64,000 nt of DNA from Lysobacterales bacterium (GCA_014238945.1 JABAAB010000115.1:62001-126000); one strand, 5' to 3'; counted from the first letter of the stretch, positions 6,729 to 16,535 are shown. Notes: generated by a model from the sequence alone, not told the origin. Numbers and translations are program-made.

Positions 6729-8624
6729 CTAGTTACCATAGCTGCGGGCGATGTCCTCAAGCTGATCGTCAAACCAGGCACTGGAATTCCATCTGCCGTC
6801 CAGCATCACCCCCAGGATGTCCTTAATATTATCTACAGATTCAATCGGGTTGCTTCCCAGCAATAGCAGATCTGCACGAGATCCTTCGGTGATGGAGCCA
6901 AATGGTACTTCAAGTGCAAGTGTTCTGCTGATGAAGTCTGCACCATTGAAACTGGCTATTCTAATTGCATCCAACGGCTCAATACCGCTGTTTACCAGTG
7001 CCTGGACTTCATCCGCAGCCGAGAACCCCGGTACGCCCAGAACCGTTGGCGAGTCCGTGCCCATCATGATGGGTGCGCCCCCCTGGTGCAGGGCCAGGGT
7101 GAAGCGTCTGAGAAAATCCCGCGTTGGTGTGTAACCACCGTTAAAGCAACCGTCGGGGTTCCAGCGCCACTTCGCATTGATGCTGCGATCATTCAGTCCA
7201 ACGGTCGTGGGGTGCATATAGCGTGTCTCCGCTCGTGCCCAGTAGTTGCTGACTCCGGCAGTGTCATTACACCAGATACGATCTATGATCTCTTCAATTC
7301 CAACGGTAGCGGTGACACTGGTGCCGTTTTCGACGGTCAATTGAACCGCCTGTGCAATTTGTGAATCGCTGGCGCTGGTGTTGCCACCGAAAAACCTCCA
7401 CAGATAGGCACCGGAATGTGCCACCATATCCATTCCATTTTCCAGTGTTTCCCGGGTGCTCATGGTTTGTGGAAAGTGACCAAGCACCGGCATGCCCAGG
7501 CTGTGTGCTTCATCCAGGATGGCCAGTACCCCGTCCCTTGGTGTGTAGTTGTAGATTTTCATAAAATCATAACCGGAATCATACGACTGGCGCGTAAACC
7601 CACGTGCCTGGCTGGCATCGGTAATTGCCCTGTTGGGGGGACCTCCGTCCGGTGTTGTATTGTCGCCACGAGCATATTGAGCGGCGTAAATGTGGGGCCC
7701 GGTCAGGACGCCTGCTTCAACTTCAGTGGCCCAGCGAGGTAATGGCTCGCCAAAGTCGCCATTGTTCAAAATCGTGGTTACACCCCTGGCGAGGTACAGC
7801 ATTAACTGATTTCGGGCGGATTCCTCGATGGTCTGAGCAGAGGGGTTTCCGCCAAGCAATTCACGAACATTGGTCGCCAGGTGAGTATGCGTATCCACCA
7901 TGCCGGGCAGCAGATACCGTGAGCGGCCATCAATGATCATGGCATGCTCCGGTACCAGGTTCACATTGGCATCAGATATTCTGGTGATTATCCCGTTTTC
8001 CACCACGACCATTTTTCTGGTGCGGGTCTCACCAGCGAAAAAATCCAGGTAACTGATGTCCATGAAAACCGTGGTCTGGTGCCGCTCAAGCTGTTCTGGC
8101 ACCGCTTGCAGCGGGCGCAGGGCGAAACAGGCGTTCTCATTGATGGGTATGGCCCGCTCAAGGAAGATATCACCCTGTTCACCCGAATCATCAAAACGGT
8201 AGGAGATCTCGGCCTGGTTTCATGCCGTGAAGCGGATGGTGGCGCTACCAATCTGACTGGTCTGAATGGGCTGGGGACCTAAGAATGCGCCACCGGTGGT
8301 CTGGTAAATTCCGGCTTGTGTCCCGGTGTTTCCATCTGACCAATTCCCCTGGATCGTGTACCAGCGATGATTGGGATGATCTGATTGAACATCTTCAGAG
8401 TCCCTGGGAAAGACAAACCAGCCAATAAACATGACCCGGGGATTTTCGACGACTTCAATTATGAAACCCTGTCCCGGCATCGAGTTGTTCAGCCAGGCCC
8501 CTTTTAATGCTGGCCCGACTGTCAGGTCACCTTTTTCATCTGCAGACAATCCCGCGGGTAGCATGCAGGCAAGACTGAGTAGCCAGCCTGCCCAGACTGG
8601 AATCATGTTGGATCTGTTTGTCAT
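6729..8624 (-). pseudogene. Exported amidohydrolase with N-terminal module, interrupted by in-frame TGA
   Basis: Two open pieces lie in one frame: 8624-8220 (signal peptide 'WAGWLLSLACMLPAGLSA' plus a module with 'GAWLNNSMPGQGF') and the amidohydrolase part (longest ATG/GTG ORF 8102-6729). They are split only by TGA at 8222-8220; the 39 codons between continue the module. The amidohydrolase has 'THTH' metal ligands, a Lys in 'FMKIYNY', 'LGHF', 'VAHSG' and Asp in 'GTDSP', all needed for a binuclear metal site, so the enzyme part is intact. In the two sister modules of this window the TGA position is a Cys, and its partner Cys is still present here. A recent nonsense change is the simplest reading; recoding or a sequence error are alternatives. 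Without the first part the enzyme would lack its export signal. Confidence 0.75.
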
Positions 8625-8708
8625 TAAAGTTCCTGGATCAATCTAAAGTAGGAATAGTCTTCGTACTTCATTGTATAACAGTTTGTCGTGACCCGGTCGA
8701 GTCAACTG

Positions 8709-9512
8709 CTACGGAGATGATCGTTTTGAAATCATTTTGAAATATCGTTCCGGGAGCCAACGTTTCAGACGCCAGATGGAATAGGTGTTTTTGTGGGTCA
8801 ACAGGAGAAATTGTTTATTGGTTACTGCTCTGGATATATCATCCGCCACCTGTTCGGCAGTTATTCCCGAAGTCTCCATCCAATGCAACACCTTGTCCCG
8901 GGTGTGCGCCCGTGAAGAACGAAACGTATCCAGCAGACGGGTTTTTACAAATGCCGGGCAAACGACCGTAACACCCACGCCATGGGGTTGCATTTCCAAC
9001 CTCAGGGCCTCGGACAAAGCTATGACACCCGCTTTGGCGACACCGTAGGCAGCGATAAATGGTAAACCGGTGAAACCGGCGAAAGAAGAGACGTTCACTA
9101 TATGCCCGCTTTTTTGCCGCTTCATCATGGCGGCGAACTGGTGGCAGCCTCGAACCACACCCATCAGGTCGATGTCTAACACCCACGCCCAGTCTTCCAT
9201 GCTGGTGTCTTCGACATTGCCGGCAACGGCAACACCGGCGTTATTGACCAGTACCGCCAGACCCTGCCAGTGTTGGTTGATGTTTACTTCCAACTGTTTC
9301 CAGTCTTCGGCTTTTGTGGTATCCAGTTTCATGGAGAACCCACCTGCACCGAGTTCCTTTACCTGGGCAAAGACCTGACGGGCACGGTCTTCATCTATAT
9401 CGGTGACTGCAATATTCCACCCATCAACAGCGTACCTGAGCGCCAGCGCGGCACCAAAACCACTACCCGCGCCGGTGATCGCAATGGTGTTTTTCCATGT
9501 GGGTTGAGACAC
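8709..9512 (-). CDS. Short-chain dehydrogenase/reductase
   Basis: A 267-residue SDR enzyme. The nucleotide-binding 'TGAGSGFGAALA' sits at 14-25, 'NNAGVAVAG' in the middle, and the catalytic Ser ('NVSSFAGF') and Y156-x-x-x-K160 ('YGVAKAG') are present. It should oxidise or reduce an alcohol or ketone with NAD(P); the substrate cannot be told. The C-terminus is basic and aromatic ('SIWRLKRWLPERYFK'), seen in many short-chain dehydrogenases of lipid metabolism. It lies 23 bases after the TetR regulator on the same strand, so the two are probably co-transcribed. Confidence 0.88.
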   Translation of the reverse strand: MSQPTWKNTIAITGAGSGFGAALALRYAVDGWNIAVTDIDEDRARQVFAQVKELGAGGFSMKLDTTKAEDWKQLEVNINQHWQGLAVLVNNAGVAVAGNVEDTSMEDWAWVLDIDLMGVVRGCHQFAAMMKRQKSGHIVNVSSFAGFTGLPFIAAYGVAKAGVIALSEALRLEMQPHGVGVTVVCPAFVKTRLLDTFRSSRAHTRDKVLHWMETSGITAEQVADDISRAVTNKQFLLLTHKNTYSIWRLKRWLPERYFKMISKRSSP

Positions 9513-9535
9513 TGGAATTGCCTGGTCCGGTTGAC

Positions 9536-10192
9536 TTAACCGGATTTGAGACCGTCCAGTAGCAGGTGGGTAACCGCAGTTGTCAATGGATGGACATCGA
9601 CCGGTGCAGCCACGGCTTCGTCCAGGCTACCACTGATGAACAGTAGTGACAGCCCATGGATGGAAGACCAGAGGGTCAAAGCCATCAATTCGATTTCTGC
9701 CTTTTTGAAGATGCCCATCGATTGCCCCTCCTCGATGATCATCTTCAGACGATCAAACGCCAGGTCGCCGGATTCACGTAATTCCGGATAGGTATCATCA
9801 CAGGGCAGAATTCCTCCAAACATCAACTGCACACACTGGGGATTTTCAATCACCATTTGTACATAGCGGTGTCCGGCTTCGAGTAACTGGGCCGCCGGGT
9901 CACCGGAGTGCATTTCTACTGCCTGTGCTATCTGCGTGGTCAGTTCCCTGAACCCTATGGCTGCAATGCCGGCCAGGAGACTTTCCTTGTCCTTGAAGTG
10001 ACGGTAGGGCGCGGTATGACTGACACCGATTTTCTTTGCCACTGCTCGCAGACTCAAAGAAGCAATATTATTTTCTTCGAGTAACTGGCGGGCGGCGCAA
10101 AGACACTGATGATGCAGGTCACCGTGGTGATAGGGCTTGGTAGACAAACACCCCGCTGGTTCACTTTTTGTGGTGGCAGTTTGGCTGTTCAT
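9536..10192 (-). CDS. TetR/AcrR-family repressor of the adjacent RND pump
   Basis: The N-terminal helix-turn-helix is seen in 'SLRAVAKKIGVSHTAPYRHFKDKESLL' (about 50-75); the C-terminal ligand domain shows 'ALTLWSSIHGLSLLFISG', a TetR_C pattern. The start is taken at the ATG at 10192 ('MNSQTATTKSE'); an in-frame TTG lies at 10210. The upstream gap to the RND adaptor gene holds two 19-bp operator copies (10213-10252). A leftward promoter TTGTCA, 18 bases, TATGAT (10228-10199) would put the transcript start almost at the ATG, so the message may be leaderless. It very likely represses both itself and the pump and releases DNA on binding a pump substrate. Confidence 0.85.
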   Translation of the reverse strand: MNSQTATTKSEPAGCLSTKPYHHGDLHHQCLCAARQLLEENNIASLSLRAVAKKIGVSHTAPYRHFKDKESLLAGIAAIGFRELTTQIAQAVEMHSGDPAAQLLEAGHRYVQMVIENPQCVQLMFGGILPCDDTYPELRESGDLAFDRLKMIIEEGQSMGIFKKAEIELMALTLWSSIHGLSLLFISGSLDEAVAAPVDVHPLTTAVTHLLLDGLKSG

Positions 10193-10212
10193 GACGCCAT
10201 CATACAACACCT

Positions 10213-10252
10213 ATGTTGACAGTGACAACATTAATGTATACAGTGCAAACAT
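10213..10252. promoter_or_regulatory. Twin TetR operators in divergent promoter
   Basis: ATGTTGACAGTGACAACAT (10213-10231) and ATGTATACAGTGCAAACAT (10234-10252) agree at 15 of 19 bases, share the core ACAGTG and have ATGT...ACAT ends. The first has perfect 6-base arms. Centres are 21 bases apart, two helix turns, so two dimers would bind one face. A TTGACA lies in the first copy and a TATACA in the second (15-base spacer, short), so binding would cover the pump promoter. Confidence 0.7.
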
Positions 10253-10279
10253 TGCAGCTACCATTATCAGAGAATCGCA

Positions 10280-11335
10280 ATGAATTACATGAACACAGCC
10301 ATCAGAACCTGGGCAGTTTCCATACTTTTTCTGGGTCTGTTTGTCACCCACCCTGGAACCGCTTCAGCAGATTCCGCCAACGCCGTGGCCGTTACAGTCA
10401 GTCCTGTCAAACATGAACAGCGTCAGCAACTGATCAGGAACAGCGGGCGTATCAGTCACAAGAACGAAATGCGTCTGTCGTTCAAAACCGGTGGACTTGT
10501 AAAACAAATCAATACGGAAGAGGGGGATGTTGTGCTTGCAGGACAGATTCTTGCGACACTGGATCTTGAAGAGATTGATGCGCGGCAAAAAAAAGCCGAG
10601 TCAAACTATGCAAGGGCTGCGGCAGATCTGCAAAGGTTTGCCACGCTGTATGAAGATTCACTGGTTTCATTACAAACCCGTCAGGACGCACTGACCACCA
10701 GGGACAGCGCCGCGGCGGAGCTTCGGATTGCCAACTTCAACAAGAAACTGTCGGTGATACGCGCACCTGCCGAGGGTCGCATACTGCGGCGATATGTTGA
10801 GTCTCACGAACTGGTGCAGCCAGGTCAACCGGTATTCCTGTTGGCATCAGGCGCGCAGGGCTCCGTGGTCCGTGTCGGTTTGATTGACCAGGAGATTGTC
10901 AGGGTCAGTGTTGGTGATCCCGTTGACATCTTACTGGACGCCTATCCGGGCAGGGAGTTCCGGGGTTCGGTTTCCGAAGTAGCGTTGAGTGCAGACCCGG
11001 AAAACGGGACGTTCGAGGTTGAAATTCTGATCGGTGATCAGGGTTATTCACTGCGTTCCGGACTGATTGCCCGGGTGGAAATCACACCGGTAAACAATGA
11101 TCTGCAGTACTACATCCCGGTCGAATCTGTGTTCAAGGCCGAAAATGGATTCGCAACCGTATTTGTGCTGGATGAGCAGACCAGCCTGGTGCACGAGGTA
11201 AGAGTTGAAGTAGTGGAGATACTGCAACGCGAAGTCGCCGTCAGAGGCAGTCTCAAGTCATCAGACAAGGTCATCAGGCTGGGTGCTCCCTACCTGAGCG
11301 ATGGATCGGCAGTTGCGGTCGTCGATGAAGGCTAG
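10280..11335 (+). CDS. RND efflux periplasmic adaptor subunit
   Basis: A 351-residue membrane-fusion protein. A signal peptide ends near 'HPGTASA' (about residue 32). Barrel-sandwich (lipoyl) halves are at about 63-95 ('LSFKTGGLVKQINTEEGDVVLAGQILATLDL') and 150-190 ('IRAPAEGRILRRYVESHELVQPGQPVFLLA'), with a short alpha-hairpin between, followed by beta-barrel and membrane-proximal domains. It links the inner-membrane pump to an outer-membrane channel; no TolC-like gene is nearby, so a channel from elsewhere is needed. It starts 24 bases before the pump gene's... upstream side and is divergent from the TetR gene, which shares its control region. Confidence 0.9.
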   Translation: MNYMNTAIRTWAVSILFLGLFVTHPGTASADSANAVAVTVSPVKHEQRQQLIRNSGRISHKNEMRLSFKTGGLVKQINTEEGDVVLAGQILATLDLEEIDARQKKAESNYARAAADLQRFATLYEDSLVSLQTRQDALTTRDSAAAELRIANFNKKLSVIRAPAEGRILRRYVESHELVQPGQPVFLLASGAQGSVVRVGLIDQEIVRVSVGDPVDILLDAYPGREFRGSVSEVALSADPENGTFEVEILIGDQGYSLRSGLIARVEITPVNNDLQYYIPVESVFKAENGFATVFVLDEQTSLVHEVRVEVVEILQREVAVRGSLKSSDKVIRLGAPYLSDGSAVAVVDEG

Positions 11336-11359
11336 CCCGCTCAGGCTGCTCACAGAGCC

Positions 11360-14300
11360 ATGAAGTTACCCCAGGTCGCCATAGACAATCACCAGTTCAC
11401 ACTGATCGTTGTTGCGTTGTTGACTCTGCTTGGTTTTTTGTCTTTTCAAACCATGCCACGTTCTGAAGACCCGCAGTTTGATTTCCCATTGATCATCGTC
11501 ACCGTGACCTACCCAGGCACCAGTCCGATCGACATGGAAAAACTGGTGACCGATCCGGTCGAAGAGGAAATCAATGAGCTTGAAGACATCAGGGACATTG
11601 AAACCACCATCATGGACGGTGTCACGATCGTCAAGGTTGAATTCAATTACGGTGTGGATCCGGATGAGAAATATGACGATGTTATTCAGGCGCTTTCCAA
11701 GATTCGCACCGAACTTCCGCAACAGATTCACAGCATCGACATAAAACAGGCTTCTCCCACCGACGTCAACGTGTTGCAGGTAGCCCTGATGTCGGAAACG
11801 GCCAGTTACAGGGAGTTGCGCTACCAGGCCGAGCGGCTTGAAAAAATATTTACCCGGGTGCCCGGTGTCAAAAGGGCAGAGGCCATGGCCTATCCGGATC
11901 AACAGGTGCAGGTGACCGCAGATCTTGCCGTCATGCGTGAACTGGGTTTGGGGTTGACGGTGCTCAGGGATGGTTTGAGCGATGCGGCTGCCAATGTTCC
12001 AGGTGGATTTATAGATGCGGGTGCGAAACGCTTTTCGGTCAAAACCAGTGGTGACTTCCAGTCGCTGGAAGAGATCAGACGCACGGTCCTGTCCCTGCCA
12101 AATGACCAGGTGATTCACGTTGGAGACATTGCCCGGGTCGAACTGGTCGACGCAGAGCCAACTTACCTGGGGATGTTCAACGGCAAACGCAGTGTTTTTA
12201 TCTCCGTGGAGCAACGTGAGAGTACCAACATATTCAAGGTGCTTGAGGGACTGAAAGAGGAGTTGGTCGTGTTCAGCCGAAATCTGCCCGAAGGCTTGCA
12301 CACAGAAATCATCTTTGACCAAAGTGTCAGTGTTGAAAAACAAGTTAATGGATTTTTTAATAATCTAATTCAGGGTCTTGTATTGGTAGGAATTATTATA
12401 CTTTTATCTTTAGGGGTAAGATCTGCCAGCATCGTGCTCCTGGCCATACCGGCCTCCATGTTGATTGGCATCGCCGGTCTGGATTTCTTTGGTTTTGGTC
12501 TGCAACAAATGTCCATTGTGGGTCTGGTGATCGCCCTGGGTCTGCTGGTTGACAACGCCATCGTGGTGACGGAGTCCATAGGCCAGAAGATCAAACTCGG
12601 TCTGGAACCTCAGCGTGCAGCAGCCGATGGTACAAGCCAGGTTGCATGGGCCATTGCCAGTGGCACGGCAACAACCGTGTTGGCCTTTGTTCCCATCCTG
12701 TTGATGGCGAGCAATACCGGCAGCTTTATGCGCTCCATGCCCGTCACGGTGGTGCTGGTATTGACTGCCTCGCTCTTCATAGCGGTCACACTGGCCCCAT
12801 TGATGGCCAGTAAAATGTTTCAGCAACGACAACCGGGGGAAACCGGTAGTGGACGCAACTTTGTTCAACGCAGGCTGGAGCAACTTTCAAGTCGGCATTA
12901 CCGCAGCGCTCTGGACTCAGCGCTCAAACACCCTGTGTGGGTCATTGCAATTTCCTTGGTGCTTTTTACTGGCAGCCTGGCCCTTTTCCCGAAAGTGGGT
13001 GTCAGTCTTTTCCCAAAAGCCGAGAAACCCCAGTTGCTGTTAAACATCGAACTGCCGGAAAGCAGCAGCTTTTATGCGACCTCTGACCTTGTGTCAAAAA
13101 TCGAGGAAAAGGTTCGTGCCCATACCGAAGTCAAAGCGGTGGCCGCCAACATCGGCAGGGAAAACCCCAGTGTCTATTACAATGAATTCCCCGGCGGTGA
13201 AGCTGCCAACAAGGCGCAATTGTTTATCATCCTGAACGAACTGGCCCGTCACAGCTTGCAGCAGTTGGTCGTGAACCTGCGTTCAGAGTTCGCCGCCACG
13301 CCTGGCGCCAGGGTGACCATCAAGGAGTTTCAGCAGGGCCCACCCATCGAAGCACCCATAGCAATTCGGATGGTGGGTGATGATCTTGAACTGCTGCAAG
13401 GCGCGGCTGCAATCGTTGAGCAACTTTTACTGGATACGCCGGGAACCGTGAATGTGGATAATCCCATGGGTCGTCCAAAACTGGACATGGACATCATTAT
13501 CCACCGGGACAAGGCCGCATTGCTGAACGTTTCGATCAACAGCATTGACCAGACCATCCGAACCAGCCTGGTGGGCAGTGAGGTGGGTAACTATCGTGAC
13601 CAGAACGGTGATGACTATGACATCGTCATCCGCCTCGACAGTGCAGAGACACCTGATGTCAATAATATCAATGGCTTATTGGTCATGGCCAACGATGGCA
13701 CATTTGTGCCGATGAAGCAGTTGGTCAGCACCCGGTTGCAAACCGTGCCTTCACAGCTGCAGCATTACTATCTCGAGCGAAGCGCAACCGTCACCGCCGA
13801 CACCAGTGCGGGATTCCTGACCGCCGATGTGACCGGACAGGTCGTGTCCGGACTGCGGGGGCTGAAGCTACCGGCCGGGATCAGCTATCGGATCGCGGGT
13901 GAACAGCAATCCCGCGATGATTCATTTTCGGGTCTGCTCAAGGCCTTGCTGGTTTCCCTGTTGGGAATCTTTGCTGTGCTGGTGCTTCAATTTCGTTCTT
14001 TTGTACAACCCGCCATTGTTTTTGCATCCCTGCCGTTCGCCTTCACCGGTGCAATACTGGCCTTGCTGAGTTTCGGATATTCCTTTTCCGTCATGGCCTT
14101 CGTGGGTCTGACCAGCCTGATGGGTATCGTGGTCAACAATTCAATCATCCTGGTCGACAGCGCCAATCAGTTGCGTCAAAAAGGATCTGATATACGACAA
14201 GCCATTGCAACCGCTGCCCGCACCAGGCTGACTCCCATCGTATTGACCACCCTGACCACCATCGGTGGGCTGCTGCCGTTAACCCTGATGAACAGCAGCA

Positions 14301-14404
14301 TGTGGACCCCGCTGGGTCTGGTCATCATCGGAGGGATGCTGATCTCGACCGTGGTGACGCTTTTTATCGTGCCGGTTTTGTATTTGTTAATCACCCGCAG
14401 ATAA
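11360..14404 (+). CDS. RND-family efflux permease
   Basis: A 1014-residue inner-membrane proton antiporter with the two-fold RND layout: helix 1 at about 12-30, a large periplasmic loop, helices 2-6, a second loop, helices 7-12. 'GLLVDNAIVVTES' in helix 4 holds one of the two usual proton-relay Asp residues, the other being Asn, as in many non-AcrB members. 'MGIVVNNSIILVDSANQL' in helix 10 is conserved. Substrate is unknown; drug, solvent or metal families differ in helix 4, and this form is common in the HAE-type group. It follows the adaptor by 24 bases. Codons 329-355 (12343-12423) are nearly all A/T-ending and include rare ATA, AGA, CTA and TTA, unlike the rest of the gene. Confidence 0.92.
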   Translation: MKLPQVAIDNHQFTLIVVALLTLLGFLSFQTMPRSEDPQFDFPLIIVTVTYPGTSPIDMEKLVTDPVEEEINELEDIRDIETTIMDGVTIVKVEFNYGVDPDEKYDDVIQALSKIRTELPQQIHSIDIKQASPTDVNVLQVALMSETASYRELRYQAERLEKIFTRVPGVKRAEAMAYPDQQVQVTADLAVMRELGLGLTVLRDGLSDAAANVPGGFIDAGAKRFSVKTSGDFQSLEEIRRTVLSLPNDQVIHVGDIARVELVDAEPTYLGMFNGKRSVFISVEQRESTNIFKVLEGLKEELVVFSRNLPEGLHTEIIFDQSVSVEKQVNGFFNNLIQGLVLVGIIILLSLGVRSASIVLLAIPASMLIGIAGLDFFGFGLQQMSIVGLVIALGLLVDNAIVVTESIGQKIKLGLEPQRAAADGTSQVAWAIASGTATTVLAFVPILLMASNTGSFMRSMPVTVVLVLTASLFIAVTLAPLMASKMFQQRQPGETGSGRNFVQRRLEQLSSRHYRSALDSALKHPVWVIAISLVLFTGSLALFPKVGVSLFPKAEKPQLLLNIELPESSSFYATSDLVSKIEEKVRAHTEVKAVAANIGRENPSVYYNEFPGGEAANKAQLFIILNELARHSLQQLVVNLRSEFAATPGARVTIKEFQQGPPIEAPIAIRMVGDDLELLQGAAAIVEQLLLDTPGTVNVDNPMGRPKLDMDIIIHRDKAALLNVSINSIDQTIRTSLVGSEVGNYRDQNGDDYDIVIRLDSAETPDVNNINGLLVMANDGTFVPMKQLVSTRLQTVPSQLQHYYLERSATVTADTSAGFLTADVTGQVVSGLRGLKLPAGISYRIAGEQQSRDDSFSGLLKALLVSLLGIFAVLVLQFRSFVQPAIVFASLPFAFTGAILALLSFGYSFSVMAFVGLTSLMGIVVNNSIILVDSANQLRQKGSDIRQAIATAARTRLTPIVLTTLTTIGGLLPLTLMNSSMWTPLGLVIIGGMLISTVVTLFIVPVLYLLITRR

Positions 14405-14566
14405 CTTTCACTCAAAGTTCCACCAGTGTGCCAGGGCTTTGTCATCAGGCTGAATCGAACTTGGTTTACTTGTCTGATTACCACTGTTCGGTATAGTCTT
14501 TGGTCCAACATTATTCAATGGAAATGCCCAGTTTTATTGGGGCGAGGTGGAATGGGGGTATAGGGA

Positions 14567-16039
14567 GTGTTGGTAAAATTGATGAAATACAAGCAACAAA
14601 CAATCAGGATCCGAGCGAATCTTGCTTGGCTTTTCTTGCTACTGTGCGCGCTCAGCCATGACATCAGTGCACAATGGTCCGGTACAACGGACGACGAAAC
14701 CGTCATCATTGGAGGCTGGTTATTCACCGCCACCACCGATGAACGGATACCCAACCCGGGCATCGTGATCCGCGACGGAAAGATCGATCGGGTTGGACCC
14801 TTGCCTGCGGATTTTGATTCCGATCTGGCCACGGTCCTCGAACTCGACCCTGATGCAACCATTTTGCCCGGTATGATCGATTTACACGCGCATTATAACT
14901 ATGACCTGGTGGATCAGGGCAGGGTCGAGGAGGTCCGCTATACCGGCCTGGTGTTCCTCGCCAATGGTGTAACCTCGACCTGGTCCGCCGGCGAGTTTGT
15001 GCCGCAACGGGTGCTGGAGCAACGCAGGCTGATCGATACCGGTGAAGAAACCGGTCCGCGTCTGTTTGCATCCGGTCCGTACATGGGTGGTTTTCGATGT
15101 GAGTACCAGGTCAAAACGGCTGAGGATGACTGTATCGGATGGCCCAACGACATCTCCGAGGCAGAAATACGCGCCGAGATCGATTACTGGGCGGACCGGG
15201 GGGTTGTCAGCATCAAGATAAAGCAGGCAACACCGGAGGAAACCCGGGTGCTGATCGAACAGGCTCAACTGCGTGGTATGACCACCACCGGTCACCTTTC
15301 CAACTATCACGGTGAATATGATGTTGATCCGCGTGAGGCCATCGCCATGGGTCTGGACCGTCTTGAACACAATATCACCCTTGGCAATGGGGGCCCGCGC
15401 AGCTCGGAGATGGATGAGGTCATCGGGTTGCTGATCGAAAATGAGGTCTACTTCGACGCCAATCTGCAAATGTACGGTGGCATCAACCTGCGCAAGGAGT
15501 TACCGGGACTGGTGTGGACCAATGAATCCCAATACTTCACACCCTATACGCAACACTTGCTGGAAATTCGCGGAGCGCCATCACCGGAGTCCAGTCCGGA
15601 GGAGTTCGGCCAACGTGTGGTGGAGTTGCAAAAACTGTATGGGGCAGGGGGTGCACATTTGCTGATCATCGGCACCGATGAACCCGTGTACACCTCGCTG
15701 CTGGCAGGCTTCGCCTATCATCGAGAGCTGATGGCCATGGTATATGCCGGAATCTCCCCCTCCGATGTATTGAAAGCTGCAACCATCAATGGTGCCAGGG
15801 CGCTTGGTGTTGATGACAGGCTGGGCTCCGTCGAGACGGGAAAACTGGCCGACCTCGTGGTGGTTAACGGAAATCCGCTGGAAGATATCAGGACCAGCCG
15901 GGATATTGAACTGGTTATCAAGAATGGCAAGGCCTACCGGCCGGGTAAATTGCTGGATCAGGCCAGGGGAAAAATTGGTCCTTCGGGACCGGATGACCGG
16001 GCTGACTGGGTCTTGAGGGTACCCGCTTTTCGGGACTAG
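14567..16039 (+). CDS. Exported amidohydrolase-family protein
   Basis: A 490-residue protein with a signal peptide ('LAWLFLLLCALSHDISA', cleavage near 36) and the amidohydrolase fold. Metal ligands: 'DLHAHY' after the first strand, Lys in 'SIKIKQA', His in 'TTGHLSNYHGEYD', His in 'DRLEHNI' and Asp in 'IGTDEPVY'. The C-terminal 'GSVETGKLADLVVVNGNPLEDI' closes the composite beta-sandwich. It would hydrolyse a C-N bond, perhaps a dipeptide, imide or cyclic amide, in the periplasm; substrate unknown. The start is GTG at 14567, after GGGGG; ATG at 14582 is possible. It differs from the interrupted amidohydrolase at 6729 and is not its near-duplicate. Confidence 0.85.
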   Translation: MLVKLMKYKQQTIRIRANLAWLFLLLCALSHDISAQWSGTTDDETVIIGGWLFTATTDERIPNPGIVIRDGKIDRVGPLPADFDSDLATVLELDPDATILPGMIDLHAHYNYDLVDQGRVEEVRYTGLVFLANGVTSTWSAGEFVPQRVLEQRRLIDTGEETGPRLFASGPYMGGFRCEYQVKTAEDDCIGWPNDISEAEIRAEIDYWADRGVVSIKIKQATPEETRVLIEQAQLRGMTTTGHLSNYHGEYDVDPREAIAMGLDRLEHNITLGNGGPRSSEMDEVIGLLIENEVYFDANLQMYGGINLRKELPGLVWTNESQYFTPYTQHLLEIRGAPSPESSPEEFGQRVVELQKLYGAGGAHLLIIGTDEPVYTSLLAGFAYHRELMAMVYAGISPSDVLKAATINGARALGVDDRLGSVETGKLADLVVVNGNPLEDIRTSRDIELVIKNGKAYRPGKLLDQARGKIGPSGPDDRADWVLRVPAFRD

Positions 16040-16080
16040 TCCGGTCATCGAAGAAATCAAAAGGCGGAGAAAGTTTAATA

Positions 16081-16491
16081 ATGACCCATTTTAGTGGTGG
16101 CTGTCTTTGTGGTGCCGTACGTTATGTCGGCAAGGGGAAACCCGAGCTGACATTTTACTGTCATTGCGTGGATTGCCAAAAGGAGTCTGGCGGAGCCTTC
16201 TCGGTTGAAATTTACCTGGAGCGCAACGTGGTGACCATCGAGGGAGACACCGTCGAGTACGACGTCGAGGGGGAGACCGGAAACCGGGTCACGAGGGAGT
16301 TCTGCGCCGTCTGTGGTTGCCCGTTGTTCCTTGTTTCGGACGGATATCCTGAGCACATTTGCATCAAGGCGGGAAGTCTTGATGACGCCTCATGGTTGAC
16401 CCCGGAAATGCATATTTATACGGCGTCAAAATTGCCCTGGTTGCAGATCAATGATGGACTGCCCCAGTTCGAGGGGGATATGGAAGAGTAG
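16081..16491 (+). CDS. GFA-family zinc protein (glutathione-dependent formaldehyde-activating-like)
   Basis: A 136-residue single-domain GFA/CENP-V protein. The metal ligands are all visible: 'GGCLCGAVRY' (6-15), 'CHCVDCQKESGG' (about 27-38) and 'FCAVCGCPLF' (about 79-88). The family includes Gfa, which binds glutathione and formaldehyde, but most members are uncharacterised. The methylamine/one-carbon genes a few kb downstream make formaldehyde handling an attractive but unproven guess. It precedes the MATE gene closely and may share a transcript. Confidence 0.88.
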   Translation: MTHFSGGCLCGAVRYVGKGKPELTFYCHCVDCQKESGGAFSVEIYLERNVVTIEGDTVEYDVEGETGNRVTREFCAVCGCPLFLVSDGYPEHICIKAGSLDDASWLTPEMHIYTASKLPWLQINDGLPQFEGDMEE

Positions 16492-16535
16492 AGCCGGTGG
16501 TTCACCCGGGATGTAAATATCGGGATAATGGCCAC

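Noticed and set aside
8220-8222. Selenocysteine as the sure reading of the TGA
   Set aside because: No convincing SECIS hairpin directly downstream and no sel genes in view; kept as a minor hypothesis.
7086-8282. Several plus-strand ORFs of 70-112 codons opposite the amidohydrolase
   Set aside because: Shadows of the real minus-strand frame, which has the catalytic motifs.
11366-12343. 325-codon minus-strand ORF
   Set aside because: Antisense to the RND permease; His/Phe-rich composition typical of shadow frames.
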